A stretch of DNA of 64,000 nt from Bacillota bacterium (GTDB lineage: Bacteria > Bacillota > Clostridia > Peptostreptococcales > Anaerovoracaceae). The stretch covers positions 136,327 to 200,326 of the forward strand of contig JAEEGU010000051.1 of NCBI GenBank assembly GCA_016280485.1, read 5' to 3'. Below are positions 1 through 8,286 of the stretch, piece by piece. The position numbers were made by a program, and so were the translations under genes. How positions within the stretch are numbered: the first letter of the stretch is position 1; every line of letters starts with the position of its first letter. The notes beneath the pieces are model-generated. The model saw only the letters and a program-made list of their open reading frames with translations. It ran no database searches and was not told the origin of the DNA.

Positions 1-659
1 CGGAAGAACGAGAATGTGGTCTTCTGCCCGTTTGGAGTCGTATAGAAAGAGCCTGCCTTTACTTCCTCCGCTGGGGCTGCATCGTCCACGTTCTCATACT
101 CCATATTGTTGCTGAAGCAAACGACCTGGAGCATATTGAAGAACTTCCGGTACTCCGGCTTTTCGAGGCGCTTATTCAACATACGCTCAAATTCGACCTG
201 GATGCCGCCTTCATTGTTTGGCTTCTTGACTTCAAGAAACGCAAGCGGGATTCCGTTGATCAAAACGGTAATGTCCGGGCGGAAGGAGCCACCCTTTTCC
301 CCCTCGGCGCCTTCTTTTCCGAAGGACAACTCAGCAACAATAGCAAAATCGTTGTTTGAAATATCTGTGAAGTCAATCAGTTTTATTCTATCTTGAGGGT
401 CAATCAGCCAGTTATAGAACGCCTGACCCATATCGTTGTTGCGGATTGTAACGTGGATATCATCCAGAATGGCTCCAATTTCAGCATCGGAAAAATCCCT
501 GCAGTTGATGCGTTCAATGGCAGGCTTGAAGCGGTTGATTGCAATTCTGGTTTCGGTATGTAAATCGATGTCCTTGAGCGACTGATACTCGTATTTATTC
601 CGCAAAAATTGAACTACTGCAGGAATTTTGACTCTTGTATCTTCGTTAAAAACCGGCAT
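1..659 (-). CDS. hsdR: Type I restriction enzyme R subunit (HsdR), N-terminal part; gene runs off the left edge
   Basis: Minus-strand translation from ATG at 659: MPVFNEDTRVKIPAVVQFLRNKYEYQSLKDID...NGIPLAFLEVKKPNNEGGIQVEFERM, typical of the HSDR_N domain. Confidence 0.8.
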   Translation of the reverse strand, partial: MPVFNEDTRVKIPAVVQFLRNKYEYQSLKDIDLHTETRIAINRFKPAIERINCRDFSDAEIGAILDDIHVTIRNNDMGQAFYNWLIDPQDRIKLIDFTDISNNDFAIVAELSFGKEGAEGEKGGSFRPDITVLINGIPLAFLEVKKPNNEGGIQVEFERMLNKRLEKPEYRKFFNMLQVVCFSNNMEYENVDDAAPAEEVKAGSFYTTPNGQKTTFSFF

Positions 660-734
660 AGCAATTACCATCCAATCAACTAAATTTGAGAGAGATTTAC
701 TGCATTTTTCAAAGCAATTCTATGTACTGGCAAT

Positions 735-1091
735 TTATAGCGTAGGATATTTTGACTGAAGCGCATCCATAATCAACTTGGATAGATTCCCTCCGGCATA
801 TTTCTGAGCAAGAAGTTCCAGCATAGCACGCTCATTTGGCGTACACCTGAATCGGATCGTCTCACTTCTTGTTTCGCTTTCCGCGGTCTTTTGCTCCGGG
901 ATAAGCTCCCGCAATTTGGCTCGGTCTTCTTCGGATAGATCACCGGCTTCATCAACGGCAATCCGAATCAGTTTTTCAGCCCGGGACGCCGCCAAAGGGC
1001 TGCCTGAATCGATTGATTTGAGGATCTTGGCTGCTTCGGTAACACGCGATGTCTTGTCAATAAGCAGCAGCATAGCTTCTCGGTAAGTCAT
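735..1091 (-). CDS. Hypothetical protein, C-terminal RHH/CopG-like region (IRFRCTPNERAMLELLAQKYAGGNLSKLIMDAL)
   Basis: ORF of 118 aa; ATGA overlap with the upstream ORF 1088-1648. Confidence 0.6.
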   Translation of the reverse strand: MTYREAMLLLIDKTSRVTEAAKILKSIDSGSPLAASRAEKLIRIAVDEAGDLSEEDRAKLRELIPEQKTAESETRSETIRFRCTPNERAMLELLAQKYAGGNLSKLIMDALQSKYPTL

Positions 1092-1648
1092 TCATTGTCG
1101 CCTCCCGTAAGTGAAATCAAATGGTTCCTCCTAAGATCATCTGTGGTGTACCGTGCGTAAATCATATTGACTCTACCGTAGTATTCCTGCAAGCTCATTT
1201 CAGGCTGCTGATTTGCAGCATGAAGGAGCGTTACAGAAAGGTCATGGTCCAAGCCAATCAGCCGTTGCTGAAGTAAAATGCCGGTAGCAGCATCGATAAA
1301 CATGAAGTGCATGGCAATCCCTTGGCCCGGACCGGGTACAACGAGAGTCTTCGGCTCCAATCTGGAGTAATATGGCGCATCACACCAAGGGCCTGTTCCA
1401 AATCTAAAAATAAAGAATATGATATCATCGACCATAGCTAATTTAGCCTGAAAGACACCATTCTTGACTTCGCGTTTCTCGGATGCTGTTGGGTTCTGCA
1501 GCTTATAGAGAAGAAGTGCTCCTTCATCCGTCAGCGTAAAGCGGGTTTCATCATTACTGGGAGCGCAAACCTTCTCCCCTACCACTAATAAAGCTGGCTG
1601 CTTGAAATCGTCCATAATAACCTCCGTGTTCTCTGCGGCATTTGACAT
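1088..1648 (-). CDS. Hypothetical protein in the AcrVA2-like operon
   Basis: ORF of 186 aa, tightly packed between 735-1091 and 1653-2702. Confidence 0.6.
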   Translation of the reverse strand: MSNAAENTEVIMDDFKQPALLVVGEKVCAPSNDETRFTLTDEGALLLYKLQNPTASEKREVKNGVFQAKLAMVDDIIFFIFRFGTGPWCDAPYYSRLEPKTLVVPGPGQGIAMHFMFIDAATGILLQQRLIGLDHDLSVTLLHAANQQPEMSLQEYYGRVNMIYARYTTDDLRRNHLISLTGGDNE

Positions 1649-1652
1649 GAAA

Positions 1653-2702
1653 TCATTTCACAGGGACTTGTAAAACAACGTCTTTTGGGGCGTCGTCCGC
1701 ATGGATAAATGTCGGCGAAGTCCATTTTAACAGCAAAGATCGCTCACCGTCTCTTGGCCCCGCCCAATAATGATGCCAGTGTCCGCGTCTGCTGTGCGGC
1801 CGCTTCGCGCTTCCTGTTCCTGGAGTCTCAGGTGACTTAACGTAAATTGCTTTGGGCTGTGTTGCATGGCGAATAGCTGCGCCCAGTCGGACGCCAACAT
1901 CAAAGGCTGCAACATCTGACGCCTTCGATTCCTTCTTCATTTTCCGTTGCTTTTCAGAACCCTGTATCTCGATTTTGGGTTTTTGACGGGTCTCTATCTC
2001 CGCGTTCGTCGCACAGAGATAAAGCGTAAGCTGGAGTGGCCGCAAAATGAGCTGCGTCATATCCTTCATGACAGCTTCTAAAACATCTGGAGGAACCTTT
2101 GATTGGTCTACGTATTCTCTGAAGTTGATTCTGGTTGTTTTCTTTGTGTCCTCCAGACAATCGCCCAAAGTAGCACCAGGGAGTAAATGTATGGAAAACG
2201 GCATGGTATTGTCCATGCCATTATCGAGAGTTTGGATTCGCAGCTCAAGCGTCTCCCTGTTCAGATCCTTTTCGATCCATGCAAAGAAACCATCAATCGT
2301 TTGCCTCATATCAGGGGCCTTGATATATACGCATGGGTAAGGCAAACGCAATAAAACCTCCCAGGGCAGAGTTTGCTCCTCGTCCATGTCGTCAGCTTGC
2401 TCATAAAGCATAGCGGCAAGATCTGCGTCAAAATCGTAAATAACCGGCGTTTGCCTCCATAAATAACAAGCGGTAATCGCCGGCGAAAGTTGGGCCGCGT
2501 CCATATCTGTTGCCTTGTGGACTTCAATCAGGTAGGTATATGCTGCAGAAATTGGCAGTTCGCATCTTGGATCATAATCCGGCATATTGCGCCAAGTCTG
2601 CTGAAGATTACTCAGTTGTTCATAAATGCCAGGAATGTCATGGCTAAGACTTCGAATTAAACGCAAAGGAGTCTCTTTATCAGTAAGTTTTCGCTCCGCC
2701 AT
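1653..2702 (-). CDS. acrVA2-like: AcrVA2-like protein (anti-CRISPR family homologue)
   Basis: C-terminal KRPHSRRGHWHHYWAGPRDGERSLLLKWTSPTFIHADD and internal LPYPCVYI / GVRLGAAIRHA blocks match AcrVA2 (KRPHIRRGHWHGYWQG..., LPDWCVYV, GERLGSEVRR) as I remember it; co-linear. Confidence 0.75.
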   Translation of the reverse strand: MAERKLTDKETPLRLIRSLSHDIPGIYEQLSNLQQTWRNMPDYDPRCELPISAAYTYLIEVHKATDMDAAQLSPAITACYLWRQTPVIYDFDADLAAMLYEQADDMDEEQTLPWEVLLRLPYPCVYIKAPDMRQTIDGFFAWIEKDLNRETLELRIQTLDNGMDNTMPFSIHLLPGATLGDCLEDTKKTTRINFREYVDQSKVPPDVLEAVMKDMTQLILRPLQLTLYLCATNAEIETRQKPKIEIQGSEKQRKMKKESKASDVAAFDVGVRLGAAIRHATQPKAIYVKSPETPGTGSAKRPHSRRGHWHHYWAGPRDGERSLLLKWTSPTFIHADDAPKDVVLQVPVK

Positions 2703-2752
2703 TACATGACCTCTTTCATTTTTTGAAAAAAACTATTTATCCAAACAACTAC

Positions 2753-2781
2753 AGTATACCAATGTGTAGCCATATTGTCAA
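2753..2781 (-). promoter_or_regulatory. Sigma-A promoter TTGACA-17-TATACT for the 2702->735 operon
   Basis: Minus: TTGACA ATATGGCTACACATTGG TATACT. Confidence 0.8.
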
Positions 2782-2850
2782 GCGATTGTGGCTACAAAAC
2801 GGCAAAATAAACAGCAATCTATCCTTGCCTAATCTCTATATTTTAGACAG

Positions 2851-2880
2851 AAAACTCCCAGACGTTTTCACGCCTGGGAG
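2851..2880 (-). terminator. Intrinsic terminator ending the tRNA-like transcript
   Basis: Minus: CTCCCAGGCG-TGAAAA-CGTCTGGGAG-TTTT. Confidence 0.75.
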
Positions 2881-3093
2881 GATGATTGTACTCTTTCGGG
2901 CTGAGATTTGCACTCAGCATGATCCGCCCAGGAAGACGGACCTGGCGCGGGAGCGGCCCGCTTACCTGCGTCTACTGTTGCATTCCGGCTTAAATGGCCG
3001 GCGCATTGCGCAATACTGCTTTACCACGGTTCTTCTCACAACAGCAAGGTTGATCTCGAAGCGACCGTGTCTATTCCGCCACCGAAAGATTGT

Positions 3094-3159
3094 TGCGCAG
3101 CGGTGGATTTGAACCACATTAGGCCCGGGAGTCCTGCGGAAACTCTGTCCTGCTGCACA
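3094..3159 (-). ncRNA. tRNA-like element (acceptor stem plus T-arm; degenerate anticodon arm)
   Basis: TGTGCAG...CTGCGCA acceptor pairing (7 bp) and GTGG-TTCAAAT-CCAC T-arm; central loop CTCCCGG with weak stem. Confidence 0.45.
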
Positions 3160-3183
3160 ATTTTTTTGAAATGCCCGGTTTTG

Positions 3184-3262
3184 CACCTTGCGCCGGCAGG
3201 ATTTGAACCTGCCGGCTCAGGGACTCGAACCCCTCTGCACCGGGCGCCGTGTCCCACACGGC
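3184..3262 (-). ncRNA. tRNA-like element with a Pro(GGG)-type anticodon arm and two successive T-arm motifs
   Basis: GCCGT-GTGGGAC-ACGGC anticodon-like arm, then GGGGTTCGAGTCCC and GGCAGG-TTCAAAT-CCTGCC. Confidence 0.45.
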
Positions 3263-3432
3263 AACGTACTCCCCGCTTTGAACGATTCATAGTCGTCCTC
3301 AGCTTCGCTGTCGTTGCATCGCCCCGTTCCGCGGTTGGGACCGCTCTTCGAACAGTTACCTGGCACTGGTTCATCCCCGATGGCCGGCGGGTGTGTCGCT
3401 TACGGGGAGTGCGTTGTTTTGCCCTTTCGGGC

Positions 3433-3517
3433 TGGCGCCGGTAGGTGGAATCGAACCACCGGCTTACCGCATTTGCGTATTGCAAATCAGATGCTCTACC
3501 TGCTGAGCTATACCAGC
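3433..3517 (-). ncRNA. tRNA-like element, near-canonical acceptor/D/T arms with encoded CCA but abnormal anticodon arm
   Basis: GCTGGTA TA GCTC AGCAGGTA GAGC ... GGTGG TTCGATT CCACC TACCGGC G CCA; the middle TCTGATTTGCAATACGCAAATGCGGTAAGCC cannot form a normal 5-bp/7-nt arm. Confidence 0.6.
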
Positions 3518-3573
3518 GTGATCATAGGCTTTCCGCTTTATCACATCGCATGGGTTTATCTTTTTGCGTCGAA

Positions 3574-3598
3574 AAGGGGCGTAGACTCTACGCCCCTT
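3574..3598 (-). terminator. Strong hairpin (12-bp perfect stem) followed by TTTTC on the minus strand; terminator or attenuator
   Basis: AAGGGGCGTAGA-G-TCTACGCCCCTT-TTC read on minus. Confidence 0.6.
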
Positions 3599-3757
3599 CC
3601 CGGCCGATGGAATGTGGTACACGGATGTTGGCCCCCGCTTTGGGAATTTCACCCATGCGGACGCGCCGCCCTTGGCCAATGCGGCGCCATTAAGAAGGAG
3701 GAGAAAAAATGAAGAAAGCACACGGTTCAGGAATGGCAGGATCTTTCCTGTGATTAT

Positions 3758-3786
3758 ATTATATAATACATATATTTTTCTGTCAA
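3758..3786 (-). promoter_or_regulatory. Consensus sigma-A promoter driving the tRNA-like transcript
   Basis: Minus: TTGACA GAAAAATATATGTATTA TATAAT (17-bp spacer). Confidence 0.85.
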
Positions 3787-3814
3787 CTCTGAGCGAGCTT
3801 TTTCTTTTTCAGAG

Positions 3815-3843
3815 TTGACTTTTTATTTCTAATGCTATATGCT
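3815..3843 (+). promoter_or_regulatory. Promoter for the small ORF at 3906
   Basis: TTGACT-17-TATGCT; divergent from the 3758-3786 promoter. Confidence 0.6.
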
Positions 3844-3905
3844 AAACATGAAAGTAGGTTGATGACGGATCTAAATGTTTTTCAGCTTCACGAGGAGGAA
3901 TGTAC

Positions 3906-4085
3906 ATGAAAATAATTATGCCGGATGGATCTCCAATGCTTCTTCCTGAAGAAGCGGAATGTCTTTGCTCGGGTGATTCACCGGAACGGATGCACGATTG
4001 TCCGATGTCCATGTTTGATGATTGGGGCAACACCTGCATCCCGCTCAAGTGTCCGCATTATCGAAACCCAGAGAATCTTCAATAA
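3906..4085 (+). CDS. Small cysteine-rich protein (59 aa)
   Basis: MKIIMPDGSPMLLPEEAECLCSGDSPERMHDCPMSMFDDWGNTCIPLKCPHYRNPENLQ; RBS GAGGAGG about 7 nt upstream, promoter upstream, hairpin AGCCGGAAAG...CTTTCCGGCT downstream. Confidence 0.65.
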   Translation: MKIIMPDGSPMLLPEEAECLCSGDSPERMHDCPMSMFDDWGNTCIPLKCPHYRNPENLQ

Positions 4086-4144
4086 AAATCAGCCGGAAAG
4101 AACTTCTCCTTTCCGGCTGATTTTTCTATTACACGGTCTTTTTC

Positions 4145-5848
4145 CTATTTCTCCGGTTCTATTTCAAGGGCATCGATCTCCCGGAGGATTTCGTATAACT
4201 GCCGCGAGCAGTTTTCAACGCCGGCTTTTTCAAAGTAATGAACCGTAATCCCGCTCTTTTCGGCGATTGACTTTACAGAACCGTAGCTGCTGTGGGAAAT
4301 GGCGTTTGGCTGGAAAATGATAATATCCGCCGTTGAAGCCGCACTGTAGTTGTAGGATTCTCTGTCATAGAGAAACGTGCAATCCGGGAACCGCTGCCGC
4401 ATCGGAGCTGCCCACGTCGCATGGCCGCCATATATGACGACCTTCCTATTCGATCTGACGGGAAAAACAATCTTATCTTCTCCCGGATCATCTGCTTCTT
4501 CCTCGCCTTCCTCCGCGGGAGGCAGCAGCTCTTCCAACGCTTTGCACTCACGACGCAGCGCCTTAATGTCTTCGGCCATTTGCTCCTTCTCAGCGGCCAG
4601 TCGTGAAATTTCCTCTTTTGCGATCGAAAGTTCCCTTTGCGCTGCCTGTGCTTCCTTGCTTGCGTCCGTTGCCTTCCGCTCCGCGGCCGCAATCCTCTGA
4701 TCTGCCTCTTTCTGTATTTGTCCGGAGGTTTTCACGGTCTGTTTCAGTTCGAGCAATTCCCCAAGGCAAGCGTCTTTAATCATCGTATTGATGCGAGCCA
4801 CGGACCATATGATTTTCTCGTTAAAATAGATACTGTCTTCATCGAAGAATTTTTCTTCACAGCGGGAGTATATGTAACAGGAGTGAAATTTCGCAAGGTA
4901 AATCCAGAACAGCGATCTCTGCGAGATACCAAGGGCAGGAACGGCTCCAAACAGATAATACAGGTTATCTAACGCTTCAAAATGTTCGATGCACTTTTTG
5001 AGTCTTTTATCGGTTTCTTCCTGGGACATTTTCAGCGTGTTCTGGATTACTGCAAAGCCTGGATTTTGGTGTTTAATCAGGTCTTCAGGGTAAATTGCTT
5101 TTGTAGTTTGACCGTATTGGCTATTAGGGTCCTTAAAGAAACGATCCTGAAATTCTCTTTTGAAATACTGCCGCTCTATTTTGATTCGCTTGCAGAAATC
5201 GTACACGAGATAAACGTACAGATGGGTCATTGCTTCCGCGAATTTTTCTCGCGTATTTTTGTTTTGCAAGGTCTCGAAGGAAAGCAGCGTAGCAAGGCTT
5301 GCGGACGTTCTCGGTAGCTTTGCTGCTTTTGGGCTTAGGTGCAGGTATTCTACAATCAGGGAAGGAATCGTGTAATGGAATTCTTTTTTCAGGTTTTGTG
5401 GGCTCTCTCCGCCCGACAACACTTCACTTATGATCGTAGTGAAATTAGACCTTTTATCCTTTTCTGAAGCCTTTATCAGCCGGTCTTTATAATCCTCAAA
5501 GGAATCCTCTAATTCCTGGCATAGTAGATCCAGGTATATTGCGATTGAAACTTCCTGGTTTGGTTTGGAGATAAGCTCCCAAGCTCCGATATTGCGCAGC
5601 GGTATTCCGAGCAGCAGTCTGGAGGCGTCAGTGAAGTCCTTTCCGTACTTCTCAAAACATTCCTTCTTCCAGAAGTTGTAGCTTTCTTTGATGTGTTCAG
5701 AGCAGTCCTTCAGCCACACGGGATCGATCGCATCTGACAGGCTTGGCTTTTTTGTTTCGACTGCGAGCTTCAAGGTAATCTGGGATATTTCTGTCCAAAA
5801 GCTCGAAATCTGTCGTGACCGGTAATCATGCTTTTTCTTTTTTGCCAC
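4145..5848 (-). CDS. DUF2325-like C-terminal domain protein with coiled coil
   Basis: 567 aa; coiled coil (EADQRIAAAERKATDASKEAQAAQRELSIAKEEISRL) followed by KVVIYGGHATWAAPMRQRFPDCTFLYD. Confidence 0.6.
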   Translation of the reverse strand: MAKKKKHDYRSRQISSFWTEISQITLKLAVETKKPSLSDAIDPVWLKDCSEHIKESYNFWKKECFEKYGKDFTDASRLLLGIPLRNIGAWELISKPNQEVSIAIYLDLLCQELEDSFEDYKDRLIKASEKDKRSNFTTIISEVLSGGESPQNLKKEFHYTIPSLIVEYLHLSPKAAKLPRTSASLATLLSFETLQNKNTREKFAEAMTHLYVYLVYDFCKRIKIERQYFKREFQDRFFKDPNSQYGQTTKAIYPEDLIKHQNPGFAVIQNTLKMSQEETDKRLKKCIEHFEALDNLYYLFGAVPALGISQRSLFWIYLAKFHSCYIYSRCEEKFFDEDSIYFNEKIIWSVARINTMIKDACLGELLELKQTVKTSGQIQKEADQRIAAAERKATDASKEAQAAQRELSIAKEEISRLAAEKEQMAEDIKALRRECKALEELLPPAEEGEEEADDPGEDKIVFPVRSNRKVVIYGGHATWAAPMRQRFPDCTFLYDRESYNYSAASTADIIIFQPNAISHSSYGSVKSIAEKSGITVHYFEKAGVENCSRQLYEILREIDALEIEPEK

Positions 5849-5919
5849 CGCTTTTATCTCCTTTCTCTCGTACTGCCGGCAGCGGAATGAGAATCTTTGC
5901 GCCTCCTATGAAAACCTCT

Positions 5920-6885
5920 TCACTTTTTCTTCCCGTAATTCTTGGGAAAGTACTCCTTGCCCAGAAGCCAGATGTACTTATCAATTTGCTTCAGATTGTA
6001 TTCCGACAACCCATAAAAAGTTCGGAAATCAATCAATATCTGTTTGAAACGAACATAATTTTTCAATGCATCATTTCTAAATGATGAAAATCTATCCTGA
6101 TTTCTAAATTGTCGAAGCACTAAATCCACATAGCTATCGTAAATTGGATAATCGAGAGGATTGTGGTGGCTGCAGTATTTTGAAGCAAACGAATAGAAGT
6201 TCTTTCCAGTTCCGCTTATCGTGATCTCCTTGATGTCATCCACCAGCGTAACATCTCCAGCTTTCAATCTGGAGTCAATTGCTAAAGATAGAATGTGCTT
6301 TGCCACAGGATATACAGAGTAAATATTGGTGCTGTAAAAATCGTTCAGTGTAGAAACCTTCAGCAGAACGTCTGTAATATCTGAATTCTGGGGGCACAGT
6401 TTGTTGAACAGCTTATCCAGTGCGTCTTCCTGAAGATGATAATTCTCCAGGGAGTCCCATTTGGCAAGATAGAGTTCTACCTGCTCCACGGAAGGAGTCG
6501 GAACATTCTTGCGGGTCTTTTTGCGTGACTGTACTGCTACCGGCTTCGGTTGTTCTGCTGACTTATCCTCTGTCATTGCATCTATTCCATTTGAAGCGAG
6601 AAAAGACCGAAACCTCCGGATGTGCGACAAATAGCCGTGAACCAGCCTCCCGGGATCGCCACTGGAATTCTTTCGAAGTACATCTAACAGCATGGCCTTT
6701 GCTTCTTCGTCACTGCCATCAACCGCTTTCCAGAAAAGATCATGGTCTCCATTGAGCCACAAATAAAATGAATCCGAATATGCTGTCTGTATCGTGTTTG
6801 CGCTAATACTCTGGCTTTGCAGAAATGGCTTGTAAAGAGACCGGACTTCTTCAAAGGACATCTGCTTTAGAGCGTTCTTATCCAA
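5920..6885 (-). CDS. Hypothetical protein, middle gene of Mrr-type cassette
   Basis: 321-aa ORF between the Mrr-like and DUF2325-like genes, same strand, short gaps. Confidence 0.6.
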   Translation of the reverse strand: MDKNALKQMSFEEVRSLYKPFLQSQSISANTIQTAYSDSFYLWLNGDHDLFWKAVDGSDEEAKAMLLDVLRKNSSGDPGRLVHGYLSHIRRFRSFLASNGIDAMTEDKSAEQPKPVAVQSRKKTRKNVPTPSVEQVELYLAKWDSLENYHLQEDALDKLFNKLCPQNSDITDVLLKVSTLNDFYSTNIYSVYPVAKHILSLAIDSRLKAGDVTLVDDIKEITISGTGKNFYSFASKYCSHHNPLDYPIYDSYVDLVLRQFRNQDRFSSFRNDALKNYVRFKQILIDFRTFYGLSEYNLKQIDKYIWLLGKEYFPKNYGKKK

Positions 6886-6891
6886 ATCCTA

Positions 6892-7887
6892 TCACTCCTC
6901 TTTCGGCACAGGAATGTAAACCATCTTCAGCGGAATCATCTTCCGGTACTTCTCATCCAGATCCTCATAGTATTTCAAAATCAGATCCACCAGCTCCGTA
7001 CCGTTAATGCCGCGGATAATCGGTGTGTTCTCCAGATATTTCTGCGCATTCTTCGTGTAATTGGAAAGTGTTACGAACAAACCGTAATCACCCTCACGCA
7101 TTGCCCCTCTCAGAGATTGGATAGTCGTCTCTTTTATATCGCTATCCTGGCTCTTTACCTGGACTAAAATGCGCGGAGGCAATTCATCTTTGTATGCCGT
7201 GATATCAATTCCACTGTCGCCGCCCTGGGAAGAAACGATTGTCCGATATCCCATCGCGTGAAGGAGGTCTGCGACGAACGGCTCCAGATCATAGCCTTTT
7301 AGCTGGCGGCTCAGTTCCTTCAAAATAAAGTCTTTTGTGCTCTCAACGATATCTTCGGCGGTTGCTCCTACCGTATCGTCCTCGTCATTCACAGCGGTTG
7401 CCTTTTGGAAGCCCTTGTCCAGAGCTGCCATATATTCATCTGCGTAATTTTTCACAGCAAAAAGCGACATTGCGGAGCCGATTTCATATAGGGCGCCCTG
7501 CGAGAAATACATACGAGGCATATGTTTCAGCCATTTCACTTTCCTGGTCTGGACATATTCTGTCTGAGAAGGATCATAGATATAGTCGCTGTCTACTACT
7601 CCGATGTTTACCTCACGATTGCTCTTGGATGGGAAAACCACGTAATCGCCGATTTGAATTTCATAGCAAAAACGATACAGCATACCTGCCCCAGTGGCAA
7701 CGCTGCCCTTTTTTGCGTCTGGATACACCTGAACGTATTTATCCTTAAAGGCATCCCTGCTTACGCCGATTAAGCGGAGGTCGCCCATTTTCGGCCAGCC
7801 GATAGCAATCACGTTCTCTTTGAGAAATAGATTATCGTTTTGTGTATGTATCCCCCAGATTTTCTTTTCTTCGTTTGCCATAATCAA
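6892..7887 (-). CDS. Mrr-type restriction endonuclease-like protein
   Basis: FVADLLHAMGYRTIVSSQGGDSGIDITAYKDELPPRILVQVKSQDSDI: Mrr_cat-type motif (GxD...QVK). Confidence 0.8.
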   Translation of the reverse strand: MIMANEEKKIWGIHTQNDNLFLKENVIAIGWPKMGDLRLIGVSRDAFKDKYVQVYPDAKKGSVATGAGMLYRFCYEIQIGDYVVFPSKSNREVNIGVVDSDYIYDPSQTEYVQTRKVKWLKHMPRMYFSQGALYEIGSAMSLFAVKNYADEYMAALDKGFQKATAVNDEDDTVGATAEDIVESTKDFILKELSRQLKGYDLEPFVADLLHAMGYRTIVSSQGGDSGIDITAYKDELPPRILVQVKSQDSDIKETTIQSLRGAMREGDYGLFVTLSNYTKNAQKYLENTPIIRGINGTELVDLILKYYEDLDEKYRKMIPLKMVYIPVPKEE

Positions 7888-8286
7888 ACTCCTCCCTATT
7901 TTTTATTGACTGCGAATATATTACCACAACTTCTTCGTAAAAGCACCTGCTATAAAAGCAGTAATTAGATGGCTGCTTCTGTTTTTTTCGAAATCCAGGT
8001 AGAAAAACACTCTTTGCAATCTGAATTATTGCATTACATAGAATCGACCGTGCAGAAGAGCTTAGCCACCGTCATATTCCTGCGCGAACAGATCGCAAAG
8101 AGTATTATCTGAGATAGATCGAATTCTTCTGCAATGAAGAGCTTGTCGAAAAATCATCTATCTGCAGTATATATGATATTTTCACTTTTGGCAAGTAGTT
8201 CCTCTTTCTTAACTTCACCAAGCTTGGCCGCTTTCTGCGTCGCCGAGTTTACAGTTTAGATCCTTGCCACATCCTATATAGAATGT

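Noticed and set aside
3036-3721. ORFs of 60-150 aa on both strands across the tRNA-like region
   Set aside because: They span tRNA T-arms and hairpins, lack RBS, and show typical tRNA-antisense peptides (GFEPAGSGTRTPLH, GIAQQVEHLI).
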